Part shown: piece by piece, positions 50,764-59,286 of the stretch
Numbering within the stretch: position 1 is the first letter of the stretch
How the letters are laid out: every line of letters begins with the position of its first letter
Assembly (NCBI GenBank): GCA_963774155.1
Contig: CAVZDW010000012.1
Location: 248,001 to 312,000 of the forward strand
Source: DASSUW01 sp963774155
GTDB lineage: Bacteria; Actinomycetota; Thermoleophilia; Solirubrobacterales; Solirubrobacteraceae
Length of the DNA stretch: 64,000 nt
Direction of reading: 5' to 3'
Notes under the pieces: generated by a model
Told to the model about the DNA's origin: nothing
The model's input: only the letters and a program-made list of their open reading frames with translations
Database searches by the model: none
Made by a program: the position numbers and the translations under genes

Positions 50764-52185
50764 ATGAGCGCCACAGACCTGATGCTCAAGCCGGTCCAGG
50801 ACCTCGCTGCCCTCGTGCGAGGGGGTGAGATCAGCGCACGCGAGGTCGTCTCGGCGGCGCTCACGCGCATCGATGACCTGGACCCGCAACTCAACGCCTT
50901 CGTCGAGGTGGACCAGGACCGTGCGCTGGAGGCGGCCGACGCGATCGAGCCCGGCGACGAGCGCCCGTTCGCGGGCGTGCCGATCGCCATCAAGTCGAAC
51001 GTTCCGGTCGCCGGGCTGTGCATGAACTTCGGGTCGAAGTTCCTCTCGGGCCACCGGCCGAGCCACAGCGCCTACCTGGTGCGCCGCCTGCGCGAGGCGG
51101 GGTTCGTGGTCGTGGGGACGACGAACATGCCGGAGTTCGGGATCCTGCCCACCACGGAGCCGCGCCACAGCGGCGCGACCCGGAACCCGTGGAACCTCGA
51201 GCGCACGCCGGGCGGCTCGTCGGGCGGGTCCGCCGCCGCGGTCGCGGGCGGCATCCTGCCGGTGGCGCACGGCAACGACGGCGGTGGCTCGCTGCGCATC
51301 CCCGCCGCCTGCTGCGGGCTCGTCGGGCTCAAGCCGAGCCGCGGCCGCGTCTCGCGCGGCCCGGACCTCGGCGAGTCCTTCCTCGCCAGCGACGGCGTGC
51401 TCACCCGCACCGTCGGCGAGACGGCGGCGCTGCTCGACGTGCTGGCCGGCTACGAGGTCGGGGACGCCACCTGGGCGCCGCGCCCCGTCGAGCCGTACTC
51501 GACCTCGGTGCGGCGCGATCCCGGCCGCCTGCGCGTGGCGATGACCGCGGACAACCCGCTGGACGTCGACGTCGACCCCGAGTGCGTGCGCGGGATGCAC
51601 GCCGCCGGCGAGCTGCTCTCCTCGCTCGGCCACGAGGTCGTCTCCGCGTCGCCCGCCCTTCCCGGCGGAGATGCCCTCGGCCTCTTCATCGAGGTCTTCG
51701 GGCCGCAGGTCAGCCTCGGGATCATGTACGGCCAGCTGCTCGCCGGCCGGGCGCCGGAGGACGACGAGATCGAGCCGCTGTCGAAGGCCATCTTCGAGCG
51801 CGCCCAGACGCTCCCCTCGGTCGGCTACCTCGGTGCGGTCGCGCAGCTCCAGGCGGTCGCACGCGGGATCGTCGCGTTCTTCGCCGAGTACGACCTGCTC
51901 CTGACCCCGGCGCTGGCCGAGCGGCCCGTGCCGATCGGCGAGATCCACGGCTGCGGCGAGAATCCGATCGAGGACCTCATGCGCTCCGGCCGCTTCACGC
52001 CGTTCACGTCCCTGTTCAACGTGACGGGCCAGCCGGCCATCTCGGTCCCGCTCGGGTTCGGGGACGACGGGCTGCCCACCGCCGCCCAGCTCGTGGCCAA
52101 GCCGCTCGGGGAGGACACGCTCCTGCAGGTCGCGGCGCAGATGGAGGCCGCCCTGGGGCGGCCGCAGCAGGTCCCGCAGCTCTAG
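50764..52185 (+). CDS. amidase signature family enzyme
   Basis: A 473-residue amidase signature enzyme. The Ser-cisSer-Lys triad is visible as Lys77 (GVPIAIKSN), the cis-Ser in TPGGSSGGSAAA near residue 152, and the nucleophile Ser in GNDGGGSLRIPA near 176. It hydrolyses amides or aryl esters; the specific substrate is unclear. It is not a GatA because the tRNA-dependent context and the GatB partner are absent here. ATG follows TAGGCT by 11 nt. The stop shares CTAG with the convergent gene. Confidence 0.88.
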   Translation: MSATDLMLKPVQDLAALVRGGEISAREVVSAALTRIDDLDPQLNAFVEVDQDRALEAADAIEPGDERPFAGVPIAIKSNVPVAGLCMNFGSKFLSGHRPSHSAYLVRRLREAGFVVVGTTNMPEFGILPTTEPRHSGATRNPWNLERTPGGSSGGSAAAVAGGILPVAHGNDGGGSLRIPAACCGLVGLKPSRGRVSRGPDLGESFLASDGVLTRTVGETAALLDVLAGYEVGDATWAPRPVEPYSTSVRRDPGRLRVAMTADNPLDVDVDPECVRGMHAAGELLSSLGHEVVSASPALPGGDALGLFIEVFGPQVSLGIMYGQLLAGRAPEDDEIEPLSKAIFERAQTLPSVGYLGAVAQLQAVARGIVAFFAEYDLLLTPALAERPVPIGEIHGCGENPIEDLMRSGRFTPFTSLFNVTGQPAISVPLGFGDDGLPTAAQLVAKPLGEDTLLQVAAQMEAALGRPQQVPQL

Positions 52186-53039
52186 CCGAGGACCTCGGCC
52201 ATGCGGCGGGGCTGCACGCCGAGCCGCCGCGCGTCGGCGGTGCCGACGGCCGTGAGCATGTCGGCCGCGTGGATCTCGGCCTCGCTCCACGTCGTGAACG
52301 CGGTGGGGCCGGCGAGCATCTCGTGGGCGCGCAGGATGGGGCGGGCGAGCGTCAGCGGCACGGGGACGAGCCGGCGCCGGCGGCCGCGGAAGACCAGGCG
52401 GGCGACGTCCCGGTTGCTCAGCACGTCGGGACCGGCGAGCTCGAAGCGCCCGGTCTCGCTCTCCCGCAGGGCCTGCAGGATGCAGTCGGCGACGTCGTCC
52501 GCCCAGATCGGCTGAGAGCGGGCACGGCCGCCGAGCAGCGGGACCGCGGGGAGCAGCGCGAGCCGCTCGAGCCGCTGCAGCCGCCGGTCGCCCGGCGCGT
52601 AGACGAGCGAGCAGGCGAGCGTGGTCGTCTTCAGGCGCGAGCGGCCGACGGCGCTCTCGGCGAGCGCCTTCGCGCGATGGACGCGCGAGCGGTGGTAGGG
52701 CGAGGCCCCCAGCGGGGTCAGCCACAGGAACCGCTCCGCGCCCGCCCGTTCGGCCGCCCGCACGAGCCGGAGCGCCGCGAGCCCGTCGATCTCCTCGATC
52801 GTGGCTCGCGGCTGGTCGCGCTCGGTGGCGGCCAGGTGGACGACGGTCTTCACGCCGCGGAGCGCGTGACGCCAGGACGCGGGGTCGGAGAGGTCGCCGA
52901 TCGAGAGCTGCACCCGCACCCGCTCGGTCCCGAGGCGGCGAGGATCGCGTACGAGGCAGCGCACGTCGTCGCCGCTCGCGGTGAGCCGGCTCAGGACCGC
53001 GGATCCGACGACTCCGGTGGCACCCGTCAGCAAGAGCAC
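52182..53039 (-). CDS. NAD(P)H-binding atypical SDR (NmrA/NDUFA9-like)
   Basis: A 285-residue atypical short-chain dehydrogenase. GATGVVGSAVLSRL is the GxxGxxG cofactor loop at residues 6-19; VRCLVRDPRRL is the second strand. The active-site Tyr-xxx-Lys looks degenerate (SPYHRSRVHRAKALAE), so it may be a sensor or a specialised redox enzyme. The C-terminal half resembles the NDUFA9-like group. GTG start at 53039. Confidence 0.82.
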   Translation of the reverse strand: MLLLTGATGVVGSAVLSRLTASGDDVRCLVRDPRRLGTERVRVQLSIGDLSDPASWRHALRGVKTVVHLAATERDQPRATIEEIDGLAALRLVRAAERAGAERFLWLTPLGASPYHRSRVHRAKALAESAVGRSRLKTTTLACSLVYAPGDRRLQRLERLALLPAVPLLGGRARSQPIWADDVADCILQALRESETGRFELAGPDVLSNRDVARLVFRGRRRRLVPVPLTLARPILRAHEMLAGPTAFTTWSEAEIHAADMLTAVGTADARRLGVQPRRMAEVLG

Positions 53040-53100
53040 GTCGTGCAGCCTAGAATCCGGGACCGCTCCCCGTCGTTAGAGGATCGAGGACCCCTCGCTT

Positions 53101-53364
53101 ATGGCCTACGTGATCGCTGAACCCTGCATCGGCACCAAGGACAACTCGTGCGTCGAGGTCTGCCCCGTCGACTGCATCCATCCGACGCCCGACGAGCCCG
53201 ATTACGACGCGGTCGAGATGCTCTACATCGACCCGGAGGAGTGCATCGACTGCGACGCGTGCGTCGAAGCCTGCCCGGTCGACGCCTGCTTCGCCGAGGA
53301 CCAGCTCCCGGAGGAGTGGGCCAACTACACCAAGATCAACTCGGACTACTACGCAGGAAAGTAA
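53101..53364 (+). CDS. fdxA: 7Fe ferredoxin (3Fe-4S/4Fe-4S)
   Basis: An 87-residue ferredoxin. CIGTKDNSCVEVCPVDC gives the N-terminal 3Fe-4S cluster, and CIDCDACVEACPVDAC the 4Fe-4S cluster. Length and the C-terminal NYTKINSDYYAGK tail match actinobacterial FdxA/FdxC. It passes electrons to redox enzymes such as cytochromes P450 or oxidoreductases. Preceded by a GAGGATCGAGGA purine-rich stretch that may serve as the ribosome site. Confidence 0.95.
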   Translation: MAYVIAEPCIGTKDNSCVEVCPVDCIHPTPDEPDYDAVEMLYIDPEECIDCDACVEACPVDACFAEDQLPEEWANYTKINSDYYAGK

Positions 53365-53388
53365 CGTCGCGCACCTGATCTCCCGTGG

Positions 53389-53748
53389 TTAATCCCCCGT
53401 GGGCACGACCCCGGCGGGTTCGACCATGAGGATCGCGGTGCGCTGGGGCGCCCGGGTCCGATGCATGACGCCGCGCGGCACGGTGTAACCCTGGTGGGGC
53501 GTGAGCTCCACCGTCTCGCGGTCCTCGAAGTCGATCAGCAGCGTGCCCTCGAGCACGAGGAAGAACTCGTCGTCCTCGTCGTGCTTGTGCCAGTGGAAGT
53601 CGCCCTCGATGAGGCCGAGCCGCACCACCGAGTCGTTGACCGTGGTCAGCGTCTGGTTGAACCACGGCTCGTGCGCGGCCAGCTCGGCCGGGATGTCGAC
53701 CACGTTCATGTGGCCGTACTTGTCGTCGAGGTGGATGTCGTAGCTCAT
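53389..53748 (-). CDS. cupin-domain protein
   Basis: A 119-residue cupin with well-preserved motif 1, GDFHWHKHDEDDEFFLVLEG (His, His, Glu), and motif 2 TPHQGYTVPRGVMHRTRAP. It probably binds a metal; the reaction is unknown. ATG at 53748 overlaps the amidohydrolase stop (ATGA), which decides the start. It is last in a mrp-methyltransferase-amidohydrolase-cupin operon. Confidence 0.83.
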   Translation of the reverse strand: MSYDIHLDDKYGHMNVVDIPAELAAHEPWFNQTLTTVNDSVVRLGLIEGDFHWHKHDEDDEFFLVLEGTLLIDFEDRETVELTPHQGYTVPRGVMHRTRAPQRTAILMVEPAGVVPTGD

Positions 53749-54458
53749 GCCCTGGGTCGATACCACGCCCGGGCGTTGTCCGCCAGCGCCTCGGGGGCGA
53801 CGGCGGCGACCAGCTCGAGGTCGGCCCGCGCGAACGGGCGCCGCGCGCGGGTGCCGGGGAGATCGGTGCCGAAGAGCAGCGCGCCCGGATCGAGTGCCCG
53901 CAGCGCGGCCTCGACGTCGAGGCCCACCCGCCCGAACCCCGTGGCCTTGACCTTCGCGCCGAGCCGCTGCAGCACGTCGAGCGCGGCGCGGTCGAGGCCG
54001 AGGTGGTCCACCACGAGCCGCGGCAGCTCGCGCAGTTGCGGCTCGAGCCGCGCCAGCGTCGTCCCGTCCGCGTAGACCTCGGCGTGCCAGCCCGCGAGTG
54101 CGTGCACGCGCAGGGCGAGCTCGGTGTCGAGCGAGCCGCCGCGGTGCAGGTTGAAGCGCACGGCGCGCACGCCGGCGGCGTCGAGCGCCAGCACCTCCTC
54201 GTCCGTCACGCCCGCCGGCAGCTGCGTGACGCCCACGAACCCCGGACCGAGCCGCTGCAGCGCGTCCAGGAGATACGCCTGGTCGAAGGCCTGGAACGAG
54301 CCGGAGACCACGGCGCCGCCGACCACGCCCAGCCCGTCCGTCGCCCGCAGGTAGTCGTCGACCGTGAACGGCTCAGGCACGAAGCCCTGGTTGGCGACCA
54401 GCGGGAAGCGCGGGTCGATGATGTGGAGGTGGCTGTCGAAGACCGCTAGCGGCGCCAC
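53745..54458 (-). CDS. amidohydrolase family 2 protein
   Basis: A 237-residue TIM-barrel metal-dependent hydrolase. FDSHLHIID provides the N-terminal His-x-His metal site, VRAVRFNLHRGG the next strand, and the Asp is in LLFGTDLPGTRARRPF. It resembles dicarboxylate/lactone-type amidohydrolases (2-pyrone-4,6-dicarboxylate hydrolase-like). GTG overlaps the methyltransferase 3' end by 13 bp. The substrate is unknown. Confidence 0.82.
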   Translation of the reverse strand: MAPLAVFDSHLHIIDPRFPLVANQGFVPEPFTVDDYLRATDGLGVVGGAVVSGSFQAFDQAYLLDALQRLGPGFVGVTQLPAGVTDEEVLALDAAGVRAVRFNLHRGGSLDTELALRVHALAGWHAEVYADGTTLARLEPQLRELPRLVVDHLGLDRAALDVLQRLGAKVKATGFGRVGLDVEAALRALDPGALLFGTDLPGTRARRPFARADLELVAAVAPEALADNARAWYRPRA

Positions 54459-55138
54459 GCGTAGGCGACCGAGATCGGGTGGTGCCGGAAGCGCTCCCAC
54501 TTGGGCTTGAGCTCGATCCAGCGGTCGTCGATCACGCCCTCGCGCATCTCGGCGAGGGTCCAGCCCGCCCCGAGGCCCGCCGTCACGTGGTCGCTCAGCA
54601 GGTGGACGTACGTGGAGATGGCGAGCGGCTCGCCGGACGCGCCGGTGAAGTGGGTCGGCATGCCCGTGGCCATGATGAAGTGCGGGTGGAAGCCCACGAG
54701 CACGAACGCGCCGCCCGGCCGCGCCAGCCGCCACGCCTCGCGGTACATCGGCTCCAGGGACGGCAGGTGCTCGTCCACCAGCGAGGCGACCACGAGGTCG
54801 TAGGCGCCGCTCTCGAGGCCGGTGTCGGCGACGTCGCCCTCGCGCAGGGTGTCGTGCGCGCCGCGCTCGCGCGCCACCTCGAGCATCTCCGGCGTGAGGT
54901 CGACGCCGTCGATGACCGCGACCCCGTGCGCCCGCAGCCAGGCCGCGGTGCGGCCGGTGCCGCAGCCGAGGTCGGCGGCACGGCCCGTCCACGCGACGTC
55001 GCGCAGCTCGTCGAGCAGCGCGATGTCCATCGCGTCCGAGACCGTGTCCTCGTACGTCGGGACCCACTCGCGGTAGCCGGTCCGCACGTCCACCGTGCGG
55101 TACCCCCGCGTGTCGAAGGCGGTGAACTCCAGCGGCAC
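54446..55138 (-). CDS. class I SAM-dependent methyltransferase
   Basis: A 230-residue methyltransferase. SAM motif I is ADLGCGTGRTAAWLRA near residues 50-65; IDGVDLTPEMLEVARERG is motif II with the acidic residue; YDLVVASLVDEHLP and ARPGGAFVLVGFHP follow. It lies between mrp and an amidohydrolase in a tightly overlapping operon (GTG shares a base with the mrp TAG). The substrate is unknown. Confidence 0.86.
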   Translation of the reverse strand: MPLEFTAFDTRGYRTVDVRTGYREWVPTYEDTVSDAMDIALLDELRDVAWTGRAADLGCGTGRTAAWLRAHGVAVIDGVDLTPEMLEVARERGAHDTLREGDVADTGLESGAYDLVVASLVDEHLPSLEPMYREAWRLARPGGAFVLVGFHPHFIMATGMPTHFTGASGEPLAISTYVHLLSDHVTAGLGAGWTLAEMREGVIDDRWIELKPKWERFRHHPISVAYAWRR

Positions 55139-56271
55139 TAGCCCGCCATCGGCAAGGACATGCCGACGGGGGCGGGCGGCACCGGGTCCGCCATGACGGG
55201 CAGCGGCATCGGGACGATCGCGATCAGGCCGCGCGCGGCCTGACGGACCGCCTGCGAGGCCGGATCGTCCGGGTTGACCTCCACCAGCGGGATGCCGGCG
55301 TCGGCCGTCTCGCGCAGCGGCATGGTCAGCGGGACCTTGCCGAGGAGCGGCACCTCGAGCTCGTCGGCCAGCGACTGGCCGCCGCCCTCGCCGAAGATCG
55401 GGAAGCGCTCGCCGCCCGGCGTCGTGAAGCCGGACATGTTCTCGATCACGCCGCCGATCTCGAGCTTGACCTTGTCGGCCATCTCGGCCGAGCGCCGCGC
55501 CACCTTCTGGGCGGCCGCCTGCGGCGTGGTGACGATGACGAACTTGGCCTGCGGCAGGAGCTGCGCCAGCGTCATCGACACGTCGCCGGTGCCGGGCGGG
55601 AGGTCGATGAGCAGGAAGTCGAGCTCGCCCCACGAGACGTCCTCGAGGAACTGCGTGAGCGCCTTGTGGAGCATCGGGCCGCGCCACACCACGGCCTCGT
55701 CCTCGGCGATGAAGAAGCCGATCGACATGACCTTGATGCCGTGCGACTCCAGCGGCAGGATCTTGCGCTCGCCGGAGACCTTCGGCCGCTGGCCGCCGAG
55801 GCCGAGCATGCGCGGGATCGAGTAGCCCCAGACGTCCGCGTCGAGCACGCCGACCTTCTTGCCCTCCGCCGTGAGCGCGGCGGCGAGGTTGACGGTCAGC
55901 GACGACTTGCCCACGCCGCCCTTGCCGGAGCCGATGCAGATCACGTTGGCGACCTGCGCCAGCGAGCCCTCGGGCAGGCCCTGGGGCCGGCCGAGCTTCT
56001 TCTGGAGGCCCGACTTCTCCTGGTCGGTCAGCACGTCGAAGCCCACGTTCACGCGCGTGACGCCCTCGAGCGCCGACACGGACTTGGCCACGGACGTCTG
56101 GAAGTGCCCCTTGATCGGGCAGCCCGGCGTGGTCAGGGAGACCGTGACGTCGACTACCCCGCCGTCCTTGATGTCGATGGCCCGGACCATCTCGAGCTCG
56201 ACGATGTCCTTGTGGAGCTCAGGGTCGATGACGGACTTCAGCGCTTCGGTGATCTGCTCTCGCGTCGGCAT
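55138..56271 (-). CDS. mrp: Mrp/NBP35-type P-loop ATPase (Fe-S carrier)
   Basis: A 377-residue protein. The N-terminal DUF59/MIP18 domain (ALKSVIDPELHKDIVELEMV) spans ~1-90. The P-loop ATPase carries GSGKGGVGKSSLTVNLA (Walker A) and IDLPPGTGDVSMTL. It is an iron-sulfur scaffold or carrier protein. The usual CXXC motif after ENMS is absent: the sequence reads ENMSGFTTPGGERFPIFGEG. The proline-rich C-terminal tail (PMPLPVMADPVPPAPVG) is unusual. It starts the operon downstream. Confidence 0.9.
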   Translation of the reverse strand: MPTREQITEALKSVIDPELHKDIVELEMVRAIDIKDGGVVDVTVSLTTPGCPIKGHFQTSVAKSVSALEGVTRVNVGFDVLTDQEKSGLQKKLGRPQGLPEGSLAQVANVICIGSGKGGVGKSSLTVNLAAALTAEGKKVGVLDADVWGYSIPRMLGLGGQRPKVSGERKILPLESHGIKVMSIGFFIAEDEAVVWRGPMLHKALTQFLEDVSWGELDFLLIDLPPGTGDVSMTLAQLLPQAKFVIVTTPQAAAQKVARRSAEMADKVKLEIGGVIENMSGFTTPGGERFPIFGEGGGQSLADELEVPLLGKVPLTMPLRETADAGIPLVEVNPDDPASQAVRQAARGLIAIVPMPLPVMADPVPPAPVGMSLPMAG

Positions 56272-56278
56272 GCTGCCG

Positions 56279-56932
56279 TCATTGTGGCAGGAGCTCCTCG
56301 CGGTCCGCACCCCCCGAGACGCCGAGCGCGAGAACGAGGCCGACGCCCTTGGCGTAGAGCTTGTACTCGCTGACCTTCGGTTCGAGCGGGTTCCAGTCCC
56401 GGGTGAGCAGGACATCGGTGAAATGCCCGCCGGGCACTTCGACCTGCTCGTCGCGGCTCAGGACGCGCGCGCGGTCCTCGGCCACGCCTGGAGCGCGCTC
56501 CTGCGCGTACTCGCGGCCCACCCGTGGCCGCGCCAGCATGACGATCCCGCGGCGGGCGCCGTCGACGCCGTCCTCGAACGACCCGGCCGTCGACACCGGC
56601 TTCCCATCCTCGTACTCGGTCGTCCGCTCCCCGAGGTACCAGACGTTGCCCTTGCGGTCCTGCGCGTACCAGTCGAAGGTGTCTTCCACGAGCTGCCCGT
56701 CCTCGGTCACCGTGTCGCGCACCACGCGGCCCACGATGCCCGAGGCGACCCGCTTGGTCCGCCGCGTGACCCGCACCACCACCTTCTGGACGTGGCCCTC
56801 GGCATCGGTTTCGCGGTAGACCTGGCGGGTGCCCGGCCGCAGTGGGAGGTACGGGTTGTCGATCCGCGTCGTGAAGTCCCCCGGGCCGGCGAGGGCGGCC
56901 GCGACCGCCCCCGCCGCCAGGAGCGCGCTCAT
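56279..56932 (-). CDS. hypothetical secreted protein
   Basis: A 217-residue protein with a short N-terminal hydrophobic signal (MSALLAAGAVAAALAGPG). The conserved opening is FTTRIDNPYLPLRPGTRQVY, followed by beta-rich, Asp/Glu-rich sequence ending with KLYAKGVGLVLALGVSG. I recognise the NPYLPLRPGT pattern from actinobacterial secreted proteins but not a function. It is the last gene of the RR/HK/PepSY operon and probably responds to the same signal. Confidence 0.72.
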   Translation of the reverse strand: MSALLAAGAVAAALAGPGDFTTRIDNPYLPLRPGTRQVYRETDAEGHVQKVVVRVTRRTKRVASGIVGRVVRDTVTEDGQLVEDTFDWYAQDRKGNVWYLGERTTEYEDGKPVSTAGSFEDGVDGARRGIVMLARPRVGREYAQERAPGVAEDRARVLSRDEQVEVPGGHFTDVLLTRDWNPLEPKVSEYKLYAKGVGLVLALGVSGGADREELLPQ

Positions 56933-57243
56933 CGCTCCTCGTCGCCCGCTTCGTCCGCGCTCGAGGAGACCACCTTGAAGTCGCGGTCGAGCTGGACGTC
57001 GACCTGGCTGCCGTCCGGGCGCGTGACCTCGACCTCGTAGTAGCTCTCCTCGTCGCCGACCTCGGTCTCGGTGACCTCGCCCGGCGTGTCGGCGAGCGCG
57101 GCGGCCTTGGCCTTCTCCAGCGCGCTGCCGCTGATCGGCGTGTCGGAGGCGTCGTCGTCGCCCCCGGCGGCGCCGGCGACGGCCGCGCCGCCCGCCGCCA
57201 GGGCTCCGGCGGCGGCAATCGTGATGAGGATGCGTGTCTTCAT
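56929..57243 (-). CDS. PepSY-domain secreted protein
   Basis: A 104-residue protein with signal peptide MKTRILITIAAAGALAAGGA, then an acidic linker and a PepSY-type domain (ALEKAKAAALADTPGEVTET, SYYEVEVTRPDGSQVDVQLD, RDFKVVS). PepSY proteins are found next to two-component systems and may act on peptidases. It is translationally coupled to the histidine kinase upstream (ATGA). Confidence 0.85.
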   Translation of the reverse strand: MKTRILITIAAAGALAAGGAAVAGAAGGDDDASDTPISGSALEKAKAAALADTPGEVTETEVGDEESYYEVEVTRPDGSQVDVQLDRDFKVVSSSADEAGDEER

Positions 57244-58535
57244 GGCCGGTGATCCTCGACGGCGCCGCTGAGAGGCCCCTGAGACGGCATCCAGACGCGC
57301 ACGGTGGAGCCGGCGAGCGTGGCGCGACCGCCGTGCGCCTCGGCGATCGCCCGCACGATGGCGAGTCCGAGGCCGGTGCCCCCGCGGGTCCGGGCCTGGT
57401 CGCCGCGGGTGAAGCGCTCGAAGGCCTCGGCGGCGATGTCGGGCCCGAAGCCCGGGCCGGCATCGGAGACCTCGAGCGTGACGCCGCCGTCGTCGCGCTC
57501 CGCGCTGAGCACGATGTCGCCGGCGCCGTGCCGCAGCGCGTTGTCGACGAGGTTGCCGAGCGCCTGCCGGACGCGCAGCGGGTCCCCGCGGACCGTCACG
57601 CCGGCGCCCTGCACGTGGATGGCGCGCCCGTCGCGGGCCGCGCGGTCGGCGAACCGGTCGCGCATGCCCTCGAGCAGCGGCCCGGCGGCCAGCGGCTCCG
57701 GCCGCACCGGCAGCTGCCCCTCGCCGGAGCGGGCGATCACCAGCAGATCGTCGGCGAGCTGTGCCAGATGGTCGCACTCCTCGATGGCCGACGAGATGGC
57801 CGCCCGCGTCTCGGGCCCCGCGTCGCCGGTGCGCAGGGCCGCCTCCAGCTCGGTCTTGAGCACGGCCAGCGGGGTCCGCAGCTCGTGGCTCGCGTCGGCC
57901 ACGAACCGGCGCTCGCGCTCGAACGCGCGCCGCAGCCGGGCCAGCATCTCGTTCAGCGTCTCGCCGAGGCGGCGGATCTCGTCGCGCGCCGGGGGCAGCG
58001 GCAGGCGCTCGTCACCGGCGGCGGCGCGGGCGCGCATCGCCTCGACCGGCCGCAGGCCGGCGCCCGCCAGCCCGTAGCCCAGCAACGACGCCAGGAGGAT
58101 GGCCAGCGGGCCTCCGACGGCGAAGGCGGTGACGAGGCCGGCGAGGACCTCGTCGCGGTCTTCGAGCGACTGGCCGACCACGACGACGTTCGCCCCGGCG
58201 GGCCGCACGAGCACGCGGGCGGTGCCGTCGACGCCGGGTATCCGCCGCTCGCCCGCGCGCGGCTCGACCGGCCCGCGCGCCCCGCCGGCCGCGTCGGCGA
58301 TCCGGCCGTCGCGAGCGAGCACCTGGGCGAAGCCGTCCTCCGAGTCGCCCGCGACGCCGGCCGCGGCGCCGCTGCGCGCCACGGCCGCCGCCCGGACGGC
58401 GAGGGTGGCGTCGACCGACTCGTCGAGGTCGGCGCGCAGCTGGACGTAGACGAACGCGGCGGCGGCGGCGAGCACGAGCGCGGTGGCCGCGGCGAAGGCG
58501 ATCGTCAGCCGGACGCGGATCGGCAGGCGGCTCAG
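57240..58535 (-). CDS. two-component sensor histidine kinase
   Basis: A 431-residue kinase: TM at ~10-32, an extracytoplasmic segment of ~110 residues, TM at ~145-165, HAMP at ~165-215, HisKA at ~213-275 (FVADASHELRTPLAVLKTEL, phospho-His near residue 220) and HATPase_c at ~300-425 (NLVDNALRHG, DAGPGFG, GGTGLGLAIV). No ATG, GTG or TTG lies in frame near the N-terminus. CTG at 58535, which overlaps the regulator stop in CTGA, is the best start. It pairs with the OmpR-type regulator upstream. Confidence 0.9.
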   Translation of the reverse strand: MSRLPIRVRLTIAFAAATALVLAAAAAFVYVQLRADLDESVDATLAVRAAAVARSGAAAGVAGDSEDGFAQVLARDGRIADAAGGARGPVEPRAGERRIPGVDGTARVLVRPAGANVVVVGQSLEDRDEVLAGLVTAFAVGGPLAILLASLLGYGLAGAGLRPVEAMRARAAAGDERLPLPPARDEIRRLGETLNEMLARLRRAFERERRFVADASHELRTPLAVLKTELEAALRTGDAGPETRAAISSAIEECDHLAQLADDLLVIARSGEGQLPVRPEPLAAGPLLEGMRDRFADRAARDGRAIHVQGAGVTVRGDPLRVRQALGNLVDNALRHGAGDIVLSAERDDGGVTLEVSDAGPGFGPDIAAEAFERFTRGDQARTRGGTGLGLAIVRAIAEAHGGRATLAGSTVRVWMPSQGPLSGAVEDHRP

Positions 58536-59212
58536 GCGCCACCGTCCTTGCGCAGCCGGTAGCCGACACCGCGGACCGTCTCGAGCGAGACGACCCCGAA
58601 CGGGCGGTCGATCTTCTCCCGCAGGTAGCGCACGTAGACCTCGACCACGTTCGAGCGCTGCTCGAAGCCGAGGTCCCAGGCGGCGTCGAGCAGCTGCGTC
58701 TGGCTCAGCACCAGGCCGGCGCGGCGCATGAACGCCTCGAGCAGGCCGAACTCGCGCGCCGAGAGGACGATCTCGGTCTCGCCGCGCCAGACCTGACGGG
58801 TGGCGGGATCGAGCCGCAGGTCGCCGGCCTCGAGGACGACCGGCCGCTCGACCGGCCCGCGGCGGGTGAGCGCGCGCACGCGGGCGAGGAGCTCGGCGAG
58901 CGAGAACGGCTTGGTCAGATAGTCGTCGGCGCCGTTGTCGAGCCCGCGGACGCGATCCTCGATCGCGTCCCGCGCCGTGAGCATCATCACCGGCGCCCAC
59001 TGGCCCTCGGCGCGGAGCCGCCGGCAGGTCTCGAACCCGTCGATGTCCGGCAGCATCACGTCGAGGACGATCGCGTCGTAGTCGGTGGCGCGGGCCATCC
59101 CGACCGCGTCGGCGCCGCGGCCCGCCACGTCGGCGACGATCCCCTCGTAGCGCAGGCCGCGCAGGAGCGCCGCCGCCATGCGGGCGTCGTCCTCCACGAG
59201 CAGCAGCCTCAT
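58532..59212 (-). CDS. OmpR/PhoB-family response regulator
   Basis: A 226-residue regulator. The receiver (1-~118) has Glu7-Asp8-Asp9, phosphoacceptor Asp51 (AIVLDVMLPDIDGF), Thr in MMLTARDA and Lys in YLTKPFSLAE. The C-terminal winged helix spans ~130-220 (SAREFGLLEAFMRRAG, NVVEVYVRYLREKI). ATG is 6 nt from GACAAT on its strand. Tandem TGAGAG/TGAGAA half-sites upstream suggest autoregulation. Confidence 0.92.
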   Translation of the reverse strand: MRLLLVEDDARMAAALLRGLRYEGIVADVAGRGADAVGMARATDYDAIVLDVMLPDIDGFETCRRLRAEGQWAPVMMLTARDAIEDRVRGLDNGADDYLTKPFSLAELLARVRALTRRGPVERPVVLEAGDLRLDPATRQVWRGETEIVLSAREFGLLEAFMRRAGLVLSQTQLLDAAWDLGFEQRSNVVEVYVRYLREKIDRPFGVVSLETVRGVGYRLRKDGGA

Positions 59213-59236
59213 CGCGTCATTGTCTCGCTGCCCGGA

Positions 59237-59253
59237 TGAGAGTCCGCTGAGAA
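59237..59253. promoter_or_regulatory. tandem half-sites, candidate response-regulator box
   Basis: TGAGAG at 59237-59242 and TGAGAA at 59248-59253, an 11-bp period, lie just upstream of the GACAAT box for the regulator gene (minus strand). Direct repeats with this period are usual OmpR-family half-sites. Confidence 0.45.
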
Positions 59254-59255
59254 GA

Positions 59256-59286
59256 CCGACGGCCCACCACAAGGGCGGGCCGACGG
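59256..59286 (-). terminator. hairpin terminator of the histone-like gene
   Basis: On the minus strand CCGTCGGCCC and GGGCCGTCGG arms pair at nine of ten positions with an 11-nt loop, followed by TCTTCTC. It insulates the two-component operon from the gene at 59418. It is not a perfect T-tract. Confidence 0.45.
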
